Source: Jaltomata sinuosa
Lineage: Eukaryota > Streptophyta > Magnoliopsida > Solanales > Solanaceae
NCBI GenBank assembly: GCA_003996215.1
Contig: QJPP01001944.1
Span: 186,001 to 250,000, forward strand
Reading direction: 5' to 3'
DNA length: 64,000 nt
The notes beneath the pieces were generated by a model, which was not told the DNA's origin, did not search any database, and saw nothing but the letters and a program-made list of their open reading frames with translations. The translations under genes were made by a program, and so were the position numbers. This document shows, piece after piece, positions 22,550-35,646 of the stretch. Within the stretch, counting starts at the first letter, position 1. Every line of letters begins with the position of its first letter.

Positions 22550-25500
22550 TCACTCATCTGATATGGTGATTGAGGTTTTCTCCCTGTCCACATGCTCAGC
22601 CCAATAATGCTTCACTCGCTGACCATTTACCAAGAATGTACCAGTTTTATCGGCCCTCCAGAGCTTCACTACGCCATGCGGAGTCATCTGCACTACCTCA
22701 AATGGTCCTGACTACTTAAACTTTAGATTTTCAGGGAAAAGCTTCAGCCTTGAGTTTAACAAGAGGACCTTTTGACCAGGTTCAAACGAGCGCGAAAGGA
22801 TGTGCTTATCATGCCACCTCTTTGTCTTCTCCTTGTAGAGCTTGGCATTCTCATACGCTTGCAACCTAAACTCATCAATTTCGTTAAGCTACAACTGTCT
22901 CTTCTGCCCAGCTAGTTCTTCATCAAGATTCAGCTTCTTTATAGCCTAATAGGCTTGGTGTTCCAACTCTACAGGCAGATGATAAGCCTTACCATATACC
23001 AGCCGATAAGGAGAAGCTCCAATGGGCGTTTTGTAGGCAGTTCGATATGCCCATAGCGCATCATCAAGCTTCTCAGCCCAATACTTCCTTTGTGCATTGA
23101 CAATCTTCTCTAGAATCTGCTTCACTTCCCTATTCGATACCTCAACCTGCTTGCTAGTTTGGGGATGATATGCAGTAGCTACCTTGTGACGCACCCCATA
23201 CTTAACCAATAATTTTCTGAACCAGTTATTGATGAAATGAGTCCCACCATCACTGATTATTGCTCGTGGAGTACCGAATCTTGTGAATATGTTCTTCTTG
23301 ACAAACTTCAATACCACCTTTGCATCATTGGTTGGAAGGGCTACCGCTTCTACCCATTTAGACACATAATCCACCGCAATGAGTATATACTTGTTGCCAA
23401 AAGAAGGTGGGAAGGGTCCCACAAAGTCAATCCCCTATACGTCGAAGATCTCCACCTCAAGGATGTTCTGTAAAGGCATTTCATGCCTTCTAGAGATTTC
23501 TCCAGTCCTCTGGCACTAATCACATCCTTTGACGAAAGCTACTGCATCCTTGAATATCGCGGGCCAATAGAAACCTGACTGTAACACCTTATATGATGTA
23601 CGCTCTCCTCCATGATATCCCCTATAAGGAGAGGAATTATAACTCTCTAAGATCTCCCCCACATGATTTTTCAGAATACATCTTCTAATTATTTGATCCG
23701 AACCTTGTTTAAACAGGTAAGGCTCATCCCACAGATAAAATCGTGAGTCGTGATATAGCTTCTTCTTCTATTGTGTAGTGGCTTCTGGGGGGTACACCCC
23801 ACTCACCACTAAGTTGACAAGATCAGCTAGCATAGCATGGTGCATTAGCAACACTTAAAGCTAGGAGTTTTTCATCTGGAAAGTCCTCTCTGATATGCCC
23901 TTCATTAGGCATATGAGACCAATCTTCAAGCCTGGACAAATGATCTGCCACTTGGTTCTCTGTGCCGTTTTGATCCCTTATCTCCAAATCCAACTCTTGA
24001 AGCAGCAAAATCCACCGAATAAGTTTCGGCTTTGCATCCTTCTTGCTAAACAAGTAACGGATCAAATCATGATCCGTATACACAATCACTTTCGTTCCCA
24101 CAAGATAGGAGCAAAATTTATCAAAAGCAAAGACTAACGCCAGCATCTCTTTCTCAGTGACTGTGTAGTTTGTCTGAGCTGAATCAAGTGTCTTACTGGC
24201 ATAATAGATAGAATGAAATACCTTGTCGACTCTTTGACCCAACACAGATCCAATCACAATATCACTAGCATCACACATAAGCCCGAAAGGCAGCTCCCAA
24301 TTTGATGCAATCAAAATCGAAGCTTCGATCAAGCGCTTCTTCAGATTCTCAAACGCCTTCACACAGTCATCACCAAATTCATACTTTACCTCTTTCTCAA
24401 GCAGCTTGCACATCGGCCTGGATATCTTGGAGAAGTCTTTAATGAAGCGTCTGTAGAAACCTGCATGACCAAGAAAACTATGAACACCTTTCACAGAGAC
24501 TGGAGGTGGTAGTTTCTCGATAACTTTTATCTTCATGCGATCCACTTCAAGCCCCATCTTTGACACTTTATGGCCAAGGATGATGCCTTTCGTGACCAAA
24601 AAGTGGCACTTCTCCCGGTTAAGAACCAGATTTATCTCCTCGCATCATGCCAATACCCTATCCAGATTCTGAAGACAAGTGTCAAATGACATTCCAAACA
24701 CTGAGAAGTCATCCATGAATACTTCAACGATCTCTTCCACCATATCAGAAAAAATAGCCATCATACACCTCTAAAATGTAGCCGGCGCATTACAAAGCCC
24801 AAAGGGAATACGCGAAGCATATGTGCCATACAGACAGGTAAACGTCATCTTTTCTTTATCCTTTGGCGCTATGGCTATTTGATTGTAGCCAGAATATCCA
24901 TCTAAAAAGCAAAATTACTCCTGGCCAGCTAACCTGTCCAACATCTGATCAATGAATGGGATGGGATAATGATCCTTCCGGGTGGCGTTATTCAATTTCT
25001 GATAGTCCATGCAAATCCTCCACCCAGTGACTGTACGCGTTGAAATCAGCTCATCCTTCTTATTTGTTATCATGGTCATCCCCTATTTCTTGGGGACACA
25101 TTGCATAGGACTGACCCACTTGCTATATGAGATTGGGAACATAATACCTGCGTCTAGCTACTTGATCACCTCTTTTCGCACTACATCCTTCATGGGAGGG
25201 TTCAATCTCCTCTGATGCTATGCCATGGGCTTGTACCCTTCCTCCATATTGATCTTATGCATACAAAATAATGGGTTGATCCCATGGATGTCAAACATCT
25301 GCCACTCAATTTCTCTCTTTCTCTTCCGCAACACTGCTAGGGTCTCTTTCACCTGTGCTTCATTCAACCTGGCCGCGAGAATTACTGGAAGCGTATCATC
25401 TGCTCCCAAATATGCATACTTCAGATGTAGTGGGAGTGGTTTTATCTCTAACTTTGGGGCCTCTTCAATAGACGGCTTGGGAGGGGGTCCCAAAGGTCTA

Positions 25501-26117
25501 TTAAGAGGCTCAAACTCCGTAGTACTAGACAACACCCAAGTTGCTTCCAAACATTCAACCATTTTATGTGCCGCTCTATCTCTATACAAATTTGTCCCTG
25601 TGAGGGAACTCTCCAATGGATCTTTAGAGGTTATGAGTGGCATCCCTGATTCTATGTCCACCACAGTAATAGTCGATAAGTCCTCATATAACGCAGGCAA
25701 CTTCATTGCCTTATAAATATTAAAGACTCCCACCTAGTCCAGTGCTCTCATGGTGAGTTGCCCTGCTGCCACATCTATCAACGCTCTGCCTGTAGCCAAT
25801 AGTGGATGTCCCAAAAGAAATGGAAATTCCAGGTCTGGTTGAAAATCCAAGACACAAAATCCACCAGAAGGATCAACGAACCAATCTGCACCAATACGTC
25901 CTATTATGCCCTCAGGTCTAGCCAAGGATCTGTCTTCCAATTACAGAATAATTGTAGTGGGGCGAGAACTACCCAACCCCATATTTTTAAAGACTGAAGA
26001 TGGTATTAGGTTGATACTTTCCCCAACATCGCATAGTGCTCGAGCTATAACTTTCTGGACAATGGTGATCTCAATAGTGAAACTTCCCGAATCTTTCAGT
26101 TTGGTTAGCAATATGTT
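22550..26117 (-). pseudogene. Element B pol: protease, RT, RNase H, integrase (broken)
   Basis: Minus-strand order: protease region ending near 25734 (LATGRALIDV); Athila-type linker (LHLKYAYLGADDTLPVI); RT with catalytic FMDD at 24719-24708; RNase H about 24300-23860 (MCDASD, YYASKTLD, ADHLSRLE); integrase core from about 23422 (AVDYVSKW, ISDGGTHF, VEVSNREV, which contain the D, D, E residues); and an integrase tail ending at the stop at 22550. Breaks: in-frame stops near 25734, 25217, 23822, 22945 and 22710, several of them where a Trp or Gln codon is expected (for example in HQAY-stop-AIKKLN). Copying and integration roles are lost in this copy. Confidence 0.9.
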
Positions 26118-27878
26118 CTAAATCTGAGACATGCATACTTCTGTGAGAGCGACTATGGCATATTTGGTCAGCCTATTCTTGTTAGCCACAATGTTCTTGA
26201 TATATTTTGCATACTTCGGGACTCCCTGAAGAACATCTATGAGGGGGAAATTAAGGTGTAACTGCCTCAAGAGGTCAAGAAATTTCTTGAATCCAGCCTC
26301 CTCTCTCTGTTTGATCAACTTTTGTGGGAACGGTGGAGGTGGCTTCACAATAACTTCATCTTCTTTCACCTCTGTCTCTGCACTAGCTTTAGCCTTTCCA
26401 GTTTCAACCTCAAATACCTTGGGATCTGCTTGCTTTGGTGCCATCTCTTTCAGCTCTAGCCCACTTCGGGTAGTGACTATATTCACCTGCTTTGGATTTG
26501 GGTCAGTATCACCTGGAAGACCACCCTGTAGTCTTATATTTTGTGCTTCAGCTAGCTGCCCCACTTGCTTTTCTAAATTCCGGATGATAGTTTTCTGATC
26601 TTTCATATATGCTTCATATTTAGCTTGTCTTTCCATGATCGACTTCGGCATGTCCTCTATGTTTCTTGGCACGACCGCAGGCTTGTTGTTTCCAGAAAAC
26701 TGTTGATTCTGCCATTGGTTCTTGAATTGATTCTGGCCATGGTTGTTTTCATATGACAGGTTATTCCTCAAGTTTGCATTGTATGCATTTCCATAACTCT
26801 GATATCCACCTCTCTGAGCATACCCGACAAAGCTTACAGAATCCAAATTTGCTGCACAATCTTCCGATAGATGGTCTCCCCCACAAGTATCACAAAACTA
26901 ACGAGCTGCAGGCTGTACTGCATTCACTTATGCCTGACTATTCCCAAGAGCTAACTTGTTGAGGACCGTAGCTATATTACTCATCTGATTAGCCATATAT
27001 TCCACCTTGGCAAATAAAGCCGTGTTGGAATCTACCTCAAGTAACCCGGCAACCTTCTTCGGTGTGGCTCTGCTGGTGTTTGTGTTCCATTCCGGATTAC
27101 TCTGCGCCATCCTCTGAAAAAGAGTGTACAAATGATCATATGTCTTCTCTAGTGCTTGCCCGTCTGCTGCACAGTCTAGCAAAATCTTTGACTGAGGATC
27201 CAGACCTTCAATGAATGTGTGAACCAAAACCTCATTCGTCTGCTAGTAATGAGGGCAGTCCATGAGGAGTGACTTAAATCTCTCCCAAGCCGTGTAGAGA
27301 TTTTCACCATCTTTCTGTTTAAAACTCAAAATCTCGCTCCTCAGCTTGGCTGTCTTCCCAGATGGAAAAAACCGCATCAAGAATTTCTGAGCCAAATCAT
27401 TCCACGAAGTGATGGAGTTTGGTGGCTCAGCTTTCAACCATCTCCTCGCTTCCCCAAGTAAAGAAAATAGAAACAATGTCAATCTAACATAGTACTTTGC
27501 GACCCCAGTAGGTATGAATGTATCACTAATCTCCAGAAAATTCTGGAGATACTGTTGTGGGTCCTCATGTGATAAGCCTGTGAACTGACCATTGGTGTGC
27601 AAGAGTTGCACCATGTTTTGCTTGAGTTCAAACCGCCCACCTGGCATGGGTTTTTGAATGCTATTGGTGGCATTAGTCACAAGTGGGATTGCCACATCAG
27701 GCACTGGCCTTGGTGCTACCATTTCTCCAGGAATAACTTCTGGTTGCTCAACGATTTGGATCGGATTCTCAACCACCTCCTGAAACTTGATAGGATAAAG
27801 TGCTGCTGCCCTTCTCCATTGATGAAATAGTTGTTCAGGTTCCGGGTGTGGTTCTATTAAGTCTTTCGTCCTTTCCAA
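26118..27878 (-). pseudogene. Element B gag (broken)
   Basis: The structural protein of the Athila-like particle. The open frame starts after a stop without an ATG (the first codon listed is TTG at 27878), so the original start is lost. The capsid-like part (27600-27243) reads EARRWLKAEPPNSITSWNDL and ENLYTAWERFKSLLMDCPHY, both Athila-like. An in-frame TAG near 27242 lies where Gln is expected before QTNEV. A second block (27227-26928) includes ADGQALEKTYDHLY. The zinc knuckle FCDTCGGDHLSEDC lies near 26900-26860, directly after another TAG. The last block (26846-26118) is Gln/Asn-rich, then Lys/Pro/Glu-rich, running into protease. Confidence 0.88.
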
Positions 27879-27993
27879 CTTGTTGACAGTTCAAAGTTTA
27901 TACCTGCAGATTTTTCCAAAAGCTAAGATCAAGTTGTCAATACTTGAATAATAAAGCCGTATAAGAAAATTTTGAAATTTGCTAATTTCTAAG

Positions 27994-28010
27994 TCCCGAC
28001 AAAGGCGCCA
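27994..28010 (-). other. Primer-binding site of element B
   Basis: TGGCGCCTTTGTCGGGA on the minus strand, 6 nt inside the 5' LTR. It resembles the Athila primer site complementary to the 3' end of tRNA-Asp (as I recall it, TGGCGCCGTTGCCGGGG), with mismatches. Confidence 0.65.
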
Positions 28011-28016
28011 AAAATT

Positions 28017-29352
28017 TGTTAGGCGACTTCCCACTCACACGCAAGTGTATGTGGTTGTCCAAGTAATATAGACTGGTTAATCCGGATATCGTACCCAAGA
28101 GACTTATGACTAGATAATGTTCTAATTTATTCGTATACTGCTAAAATAAATAAGTATGAAAGTAACTAGAGTATGAGTTGTGTAGTAAGTAAAGCACTAA
28201 AATAAAATGACAGAATTAAATACGAGCAAGTAATAATTTTTCAGTTTCAAGTTTGGAGAGAATTCCAGGGTTACAGCTTTATTACACAATCATAAGTAGT
28301 AGTCATTTAAATTGACTTATTCGTTCACCTAGTTGTTGATTCCAGGGTTGATTTTATAACTATGGTCTTTCGAACCTCTAGTTGCCTATCCAAAATAGCA
28401 TCACAACTACATCGTTAATCGGGGATGTGACATCTTATTTTGAAAGTATTTATATATCTTTCCGTATGAACCAAGCAAGACGTTCTAGGTATATTCCTAT
28501 CTTAGTCGCTAACCTACCCTTTACGTTACAAAAGAGAGGTCTTACCCCTTAGATTCCTCAATCTACCTTGTTGATCCTTCTCTCGAATTCACAACAATGT
28601 TACATATTTATCTTAACGGAGGCCAAGCATCAAAATACTAAACACAGGAATATAAGAGCAACTAATAATGGCAAATGAACAATCAATCCAAATTCATACT
28701 AATTAATTATGTGTTTGTATCCGTAACCCCAGAACAAGGGTTCTTAGCCACTCATGCTAATAAAAAACACAAGTAAATATATTTTCATCCAAAGTTATGG
28801 CTAAGAAAAGGAAGAAGAAAAGAAACCTAATGGTGAAATCTAATCTCTGCCTTATGCTCTAAAAATATGATGGAACCCTTACAAAAGACGCACAAGGTTC
28901 TATTTATAGGGCTTGGGAAAAAACCCCTTTTCCTTCTTGGAATCAGACTAGGAAAAAGCTGAAATTTCGGTCGGGACAGTGGCTGGCGCGATGCACCACT
29001 GATGCGCTAGGCCTGCACTTCGGCAGTTCCATCGCTGGGGCGGCGCGCCAGGATGGCCCTGCGGATGTTTGGGGCCTGGGGCGCCGCGCCAGGTGTGCTC
29101 CAGTGCCTATTTTCGCTTCTTTGTTTGCTCCCGAGCATTCCTCTATGTCACTTCCATGCTTTACTCTTTCGTTTTGTCTTTCCATGGTTACTTTCCCACA
29201 TCATTTCACCTACAAGTATCTAATCATGTGTCTTAGTACAACATATAGCAATTTAATTCAAAACACACAATATGTAGTAAGTAATGCTATTAAAACATAA
29301 GGCAAACATGGGTAAAATACGATAAACGGGCATATAAATATGCCCAAGATCA
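28017..29352 (-). repeat. 5' LTR of element B
   Basis: 1336 bp, near-identical in layout to 13733-15079. It holds the promoter that would have driven B, and begins and ends TG...CA on the minus strand. Confidence 0.92.
28900..28908 (-). promoter_or_regulatory. TATA box in the element B 5' LTR
   Basis: TATAAATAG on the minus strand, conserved at the same place in the other LTR (14624-14616). The position and match fit an RNA polymerase II promoter for B transcription; no activity can be inferred. Confidence 0.55.
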
Positions 29353-30214
29353 CTCACTCCTCCTCAGAACCCGGCAACTGCGTAGCAAAATGAGACAAGG
29401 CATGAAACTTTGCCTCATAAGCAGAGACTGACATGCTACCCTGCTCCAAATTCAAGAACTCGTCCTTTTTTTGGTCCCTCAAAGTATGGGATATGTACTT
29501 CTCTAAGAAAAGAGAATGGAACTGCTCCCAAGTCAGTGGAGGTAAAACGAACGACCAACACTCCCCATGAGATCTCCACCATTGCTTGGCATCACCCTGC
29601 AGCTGAAATGTGATGAACTCCACCCCATACTGTTGCACAATTCCCAACTTGTGCAGCCTCTCATAACAATCCAATATGAACTCATAAGCATCTTCCCTGT
29701 CAGTACCCTGAAACGTAGGAGGTTTCAGTTTGAGAAACTTGGTCAGCATTTCATGTTCATTCCCCGTCATCACTGGGCCTAGCATTGGCCTGAAGAAGTC
29801 AGCTGTTCCTGAAGCTGCATCCATCCTAGGAGCTGTAGGTTTTACTGGCTGAGTGCCCAGAGCCTGATTTACAACTCCCACGGGTATGGCTCCAGCACTA
29901 ACCAAACCAATCAAGAAGTTCCAAGAATGCTTAAATGATTTTGGTGTCATAGAGGGAAGGCCTGCACCTCCAGCCTGTGCCGCCTCTGCCTCAGCATGCG
30001 CCCCATCATCCTCCACAACAACTTCCAGATCTTCGACAACCTGTTCCTGAGGTGGGGGAGGGGTTGCCTCTCGCGCTCCTGCAGCAGCTTGAGCCCCACC
30101 CCTGGCGGGTGTGGCTCTTCCTCGTCCTCTTCTCCTTCCCCTGCCTCTACCACTGATAGCCAGGCCCACTGTTGGGACCGACGGTCTAGCTCCCTTGTTC
30201 CTTGTGTGAACCAT
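29353..30214 (-). pseudogene. Element A gag, 5' part (cut by element B)
   Basis: It starts at ATG 30214 (MVHTRNKGARPSVP); the longer in-frame start at 30268 lies in the leader. First comes an Arg/Gly-rich stretch (SGRGRGRRRGRGRATPARGG), then an acidic linker, then the retrotransposon gag domain with FLKLKPPTFQGTDREDAYEF (about 29710) and GDAKQWWRSHGECW (about 29590). The open frame ends at EEE, where element B enters through a 5-bp duplication. The missing gag C-terminus and knuckle resume at 13732. This part has no internal stop. Confidence 0.9.
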
Positions 30215-30414
30215 CTGCGGACAGAAGAGTGAAAGAGTCAGATACCAATTTGTATCACCAGATACCAATTGGAATCAAGTTATAGCACGATGGAAGAAAG
30301 AAGAGATAGCTTCCTAAAGTCCCATAGCCTCTCGAAGAAAAGTACAGACGTCTCCGAACCGTTCCGCAAGACTCTACTAGACCTATTTTGGTACGACGAG
30401 ATCAATGAATCTAG

Positions 30415-30427
30415 GGCTCTGATACCA
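30415..30427 (-). other. Primer-binding site of element A
   Basis: TGGTATCAGAGCC on the minus strand, just inside the 5' LTR. It matches the 3' end of plant initiator tRNA-Met, the usual Tekay/Del primer. Confidence 0.85.
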
Positions 30428-30431
30428 TCTT

Positions 30432-32687
30432 TGTCACGACTCCGACCATCGTGAGTGGAACCCACCCGACACCCGAATGAGAGAACCATTAAAGTCCAAC
30501 TCTTAGTCTAGCCTAACAGCTTAAAACCAGTGCAGAAAGTAAACTAGCATTCAATCTTGAATAAAACCAACTCTATAAATAAATAAAATAAACTGCGAAA
30601 ATCCCTCCCTAGAATCTGAAAGTCATCGTACCAAAAGCATCTATCAAACTAGAGTACGGGGATGCAACCCCAAAATAAAAGAAATAGTCTAAGCCCAAAA
30701 CAAGTGGGCTACAACCAATAAGAAAGAAACTAAGGCAGCTCGATCGAACAACTCACCCTTGATATCTTGAAGTGTCTGGCCTACAAGTGAGTTCATGCGT
30801 CAACCGCCGGAGGATTTCCTGTACTCACAAAAATATAAACAAGTGCAGTATCAGTACACAACCACCGTGTACTGGTAGGATCATCAGCCAGTTCCAAGTA
30901 AAATAGTGTATGAAAAAGTACAGAAATTAAGTAAGAGTACAGAAAATACATAGGCAAGTCAACAGGTATTCCTAGACTACAAGTCTCTACCTAACTTGTC
31001 CCACATGTAAATCACTTCACAGTTATGATCAATAATCCACAACACAAACAGTCATATTCTGCTACATATCCCAGACCAGCCCTGGATCCCCTCTAGACAA
31101 TACCTAAGTGTCAGACAAACAACCCGATCTACACCAAAACCAACTCGTAAAGCAATGTGACACCCCGGCCTCTCAAGGACCAAAATACGCAACCGCAATT
31201 CAAGTTCACAGCCCGATCTACTCAAGGAACCATTAAATAAAGATGCAACAACACAATAAAGTAAATCCGTACCAGGCGATGTCCTTCAGAATTCTAAAAA
31301 GATCCAAGAATTGTGTGCCTTTAGATCCCGTCTTTCTTGATTATGAATCAATATACCGAGCCAACCGTTAGTGTTATCCTATACCAGGCATGGTACCCGA
31401 GCCAAGCGTTAGTATATTTCATACCAGGCGTGGTACCCGAGCCAACCAAAGTCAAACAATCCACAGTCACAAAAATGAATAATCAACTTGTAAAACCAAC
31501 AAGCACAATACAACGTTCAATTTACCAGACTGCTAACAGGACTATTAGACACTTCTAATCATTCCCTAAGCAATGCATTTCATACAAATACTTAGATAAG
31601 AGTACTTAAATACACACAGCGTACAGAAAGCAAACCATCACCTACCTCAAAATGATCCAAAGCTCTACACAACCGGAGCTTTCCCGTTTCCCAAAGTTCT
31701 TGCCGATTCTTGGTCTAAAACAACACGCAATAACCAATAATTAATCTTTATGGCCTAAATTTCACCCGGATTATGTATAATCTTAAACCCCAGGCCACCC
31801 ATGATCATTTCACTCTTTTTTCCGGGCTTTTCGCCATTAATTCACCTAGTTCTATTATTTTTACGGATAAAATTAGGAAATTAAGGTCACATGATCATAA
31901 AACAGTAAATTCAGCAACACCTAAGAACTTCTACACATAGAATCCCCCGTTTTCCCCGAATTCTACCCTCCCTAAGTCATTCTAAACCTTTCTCCAAGTC
32001 CACTCCTAGCAATCCTACCACATAGGAAAAGTATTAGGAGTTCGGGGAGAGAAACTTTACCTTAGGGAAGCAAAACGATGAAGAATGGAGGAAAAACGCC
32101 TGAAATCGCCCCAGCCCTTCTCCCAAATGAATTTGCAAAAGCTGAATGTTTTTGGGGAAGTTTCTACATTAAATCTCATCACGCTCTGCTATAGCGGTCC
32201 GCTCTGCTATAGCGATACTGCCGTAGCGGAGTCGTCCGCTATGGCGGAGGCTGACCGACGTTGACTTCCGCTGTGGCGGTAATTTCTCTGCTACAGCGGA
32301 GGTCGCTATGGAAGAGTGTCAACCGCTATACGGTTTACATTGGACAGAAAGTCATAAAGTCTCCAAAACTAGTCCATTTTACAATACACTTATTTTTCCG
32401 ACGTTCCGAAACAACCTCTTTACGTCAACCTCAATTTCGGGAGTTCTACTTACCCGAATTTGATTCTGAAAAGTCCCGTAGACTCCTTTATGTCTTGGCT
32501 ACGTGGAAAACTAGCTCAAATCAAGACATCTAACCCAATCCTCACCCGGATTTTCCTAGACTATACCTCGCTCCAAAACCGGCCAAGGCTAGTCTAGCCC
32601 AAAATTTCAAACTCCCAAACCCGGAGTTTTCTAACTCTAAAACTTGGCACGAAAAGTTTACCCGTAATGAAGAATTCGATCATTACA
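30432..32687 (-). repeat. 5' LTR of element A
   Basis: Pairs with 7380-9606. It carries the same minisatellite (about 31268-31446), here interrupted by about 75 foreign bases, and the CCGCTATAGCGG-like cluster at about 32180-32330. Confidence 0.9.
31279..31353. other. Foreign 75-bp segment in an LTR minisatellite
   Basis: It replaces about 3 bases between ACCAGGCG and TACCGAGCC of one repeat unit. It is absent from the other LTR of A and from C and E. It has no terminal repeats and no duplication. The source is unknown; filler DNA captured during break repair is one explanation. Confidence 0.6.
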
Positions 32688-32889
32688 ATCGGGTAAACGG
32701 AGAAGAAGGAAGACAAAGAGAAAATCTAAAATTGAAAATCATTTTCATTGAAAAAAGTATGCAAAAGGATTGGCTACAAAAGAACCACACACCCAAAAAG
32801 AAATATTTTATAAGAACAAATATTTTTGTGAACTTGATTTATATGTTATGTTAATATTGTTTCAACTGCAAATAAAATTATTGGACAAT

Positions 32890-35260
32890 TTTAATTTTAA
32901 CAAGTAATAGCATTTATCGCAATGACTTTTTCGCTTGTTAGGATTTTCCCAACAAGTAATGAAACGTATTATAATAAATTCCAAATATTTTGTGAACATC
33001 CAACAAGTAAATATGTTATTGAAACAAGTAAAACAATTATTACAATAAATAAATAAAATGTTACAATAAGTAAAACAATTGTTACAATAAATTTTATATT
33101 TATTTACTACATGTACAATTGCTTGCTTGATTGTTTATTATGATCAAATAACTATCTCATTATATAAAATATAATTAAATCTATTTTTTAGTCATTAAAT
33201 ACGTTTGAATCACTCTATTGAATAATAAATATGATTAATCAATATAATTTATGATCAAATTACTTGATTAAAGTTGACTATATGCACAATTGTTCTCTAT
33301 TATAATTATATAGCTATCTCATTGTTTAAGAACACCACTAAATCTAACTTTTGATCATTAAATATGATTGAATCTACTAAGTCCTTATCAATTATCATTG
33401 AATATCCTATTGATCATTATATTGAGAGTGAGTACATATACAAATGCTTGATTTTAAACAATATTTTTTTTATTTATTGCAGTAGTATCGAACCTGTTGT
33501 AGCAAGTAACCCACTTGTTATAGCAAGGCAGATTACTTTCTTAAAAAATTTCGGCAAGTTATTTACTTGTTATAATAGATTTCGTTACTTGTTTGCAAAT
33601 TTTCAACAAGTACAATAGTTATTGCTATTTGTTATGCTACTTGTTTAAAATTTCTCAATAAGTACAATAGTTGTTACAACAAATTCAGTTACTTGTTTGA
33701 AAACTTTCAGCGAGTACCTCAGTTGTTGTTACCTATCATGCTATTTAGGGTTGTTCAAATTAAAATATAACTAATAATCCAATCGCAAAATTAATTTATT
33801 GGCTTATTGGATTAACGATTGGTGAACGGATTAAAATTTTATAGTTAATGACTTATTGGTGCGGGGGCGGATTAATAATTTTTTTTTATTGGGTAAACCG
33901 TTAACCCGTTAAGAATTATCATATTTATATTTTTACCCCTAGATATATAAAGTATCTCTTGTAAACTCAAAAACTAGAACACCATTCATTATTCTATTCA
34001 CTTCTTAGCTTAGAAAATAATGAGCCACTTATTGTGACTTCTAACCATAAAGCACAGTCCTCTCCCTGAAACATAAACGAAATCTGAAATTAATTCTTAA
34101 ATCAAAAGATAAAATTATTCTTGATAACATGAAGGATCACAACAAAAATGAAACAACTCCCAATGCGTCCTTCACAAAGTTCGATATAAAACAGAGAAAT
34201 TTCAAATCATATCAAAGAGTTGATTTTTCTAGCCAACCCAGTAATTAAAAAATATTTCTACATAGGTTTTAGGTCTAGAAGAAAACTTTCATTTGATTCT
34301 ATGTTATAACCTATTAAAAAAATCGTACGAAAAAAATTCAAGAAGCCTAAAAGATTAATAAATAGATGAATAACAATATATACAAATAGCTTAGTCAGTA
34401 AAAAAATGGAGGAGATATCGATAACATTTCGATATTTCATTGTCTCTTAGATTTATCCGATACACCGCCCAATAACTGTCCATTAATTGCTGATCCAATA
34501 CAAAACTAATCGTTATCTTATCGATTGGCTAGTGGACTAATATATTTGAAAGTCGATAACCAATAAGCCGAATCGTTAAGCATAATTATTCGTCCAATCC
34601 ACCCGGTAAGAACTCCTAATGCAACTTATTTAAAAATATACAATAAGTATAATAATATTATAACAGATTATGTTACTTGTTTGAAAATGTCTAACAAATA
34701 CAACAGTCATTGCAAAGTCATGCTACTTATTAAAATAATTTCATGTTTATTGATTTTTGCAATAAATTTAATTATTTGTTTAAAAAATTTCAACAAACTC
34801 AACAATTATTGCTCTGTCATGCTACATGTTTGAAAATGCATAGCAAGTATAACAATTATTACAATAGAGTGTGTAATTTATTTAAAAATATTCAGCAAGT
34901 ATGACAGTTATTACTGCATGCCATGCTACTTAAAAAATTCAAAGTAGATTTATTAGTTGTTGCAATAAATTCTGTTACTTGTTTAAAAATATTCAGCAAG
35001 TACAATGTGTGTTGTTACCTGTCATGCTACTTATTTAAAAATGCACAACAAGTATAATAATTATCGTAATAGATTATGTTACTTGTTTGAAAATATTCAA
35101 CAAGTACAATAATTTTTGCTACTTATCATGTTACCTGTTTGAAAATTCAGAATAAATTTATTAGTTGTTACAGATTCACTTGCTTATTTGAACATTCTCG
35201 ATTATTATAATACTTGTTATAACAAATTACATTATTTATTTAAAAATTGTTCAGCAATTT
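32890..35260. repeat. Degenerate tandem array, about 50-bp period
   Basis: Recurrent blocks around TTACTTGTTTGAAAATATTC then AACAAGTACAATA, and TGTCATGCTACTT, repeat with heavy divergence. The hAT element 33746-34618 interrupts the array. It lies in the right half of the outer inverted-repeat element. No reading frame runs through it. Confidence 0.65.
33746..34618. mobile_element. Non-autonomous hAT-like element
   Basis: The left end TAGGGTTGTTCAAATT and the reverse of the right end (TAGGAGTTCTTACC) share the TAGG tip. Both subterminal regions carry CTTATTGG/CCAATAAG-type motifs. The 8-bp flanks ATGCTATT (33738-33745) and ATGCAACT (34619-34626) are diverged copies, and both resemble the ATGCTACT of the host array. 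No transposase is present in the 873 bp. Confidence 0.65.
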
Positions 35261-35549
35261 AATGTGCAGCAACTGCAATAATTTTGTGAAAAAATTTAAA
35301 AAAATTATAAAACAGCTTCCTCAATTGTTGCAGCAACACTACTGCTGCGAAAGTTATTTAAAAAATAATTGTTTTACCCAGAGAAATAATTGACACAACA
35401 TAATATTATTACCAAATTATCAAAAATTACTTATGAAATAATACCTAATACCATACAAATAAAATTCAATCCAATAAATATATAAATTAGATGAAATAAA
35501 TTTATTTCATCATTTTTTCTCAATAAAGAAAAATAAGGGAAAATGGAAT

Positions 35550-35646
35550 GAAGAAGAAGAAAAAGAAGAATAACACGAACAAGAGGAGAATAAGAAGAAG
35601 AAGAGAATGAGGAGGATGAGAAGTAGTAGAAGAAGAAGAAGCAACA
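35550..35646 (+). repeat. GAA-rich purine tract
   Basis: Purine tract of (GAA)n/(GAGGA)n type. Its reverse counterpart is the CTT-rich tract at about 5640-5815 in the other arm of the outer inverted-repeat element. Confidence 0.7.

Larger units (their letters stand above)
13733..29352 (-). mobile_element. LTR element B: Ty3/Gypsy, Athila-like, inserted in gag of element A
   Basis: The LTRs are 13733-15079 and 28017-29352. The flanks are CTCGC (13728-13732) and CTCAC (29353-29357), a 5-bp duplication with one mismatch. The minus-strand order is 5' LTR, Asp-type primer site, gag, protease, RT, RNase H, integrase, extra ORF, polypurine tract, 3' LTR. A solo LTR (16016-19112) interrupts its 3' region; without that it is about 12.5 kb, normal for Athila. 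The gag and RT-linker sequences (for example IKPLPLHLKYAYLG and LATGRALIDV) are typical of Athila. Confidence 0.9.
7380..32687 (-). mobile_element. LTR element A: Ty3/Gypsy, Tekay/Del-like chromovirus, split by Athila element B
   Basis: The LTRs are 7380-9606 and 30432-32687. The 5-bp flanks are GTCGG (7375-7379) and ATCGG (32688-32692), one mismatch. Read on the minus strand the order is 5' LTR, Met-type primer site, gag, protease, RT, RNase H, integrase, chromodomain-like tail, 3' LTR, as in Tekay/Del chromoviruses. Element B (13733-29352) sits inside gag; without it A is about 9.7 kb. The same family is present as C (38541-48118) and E (58881-64000). Confidence 0.9.

Noticed and set aside
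25225..25716. 163-codon plus-strand frame (also 26239-26598)
   Set aside because: Shadows of the Athila pol and gag frames on the minus strand, which carry recognisable domains.
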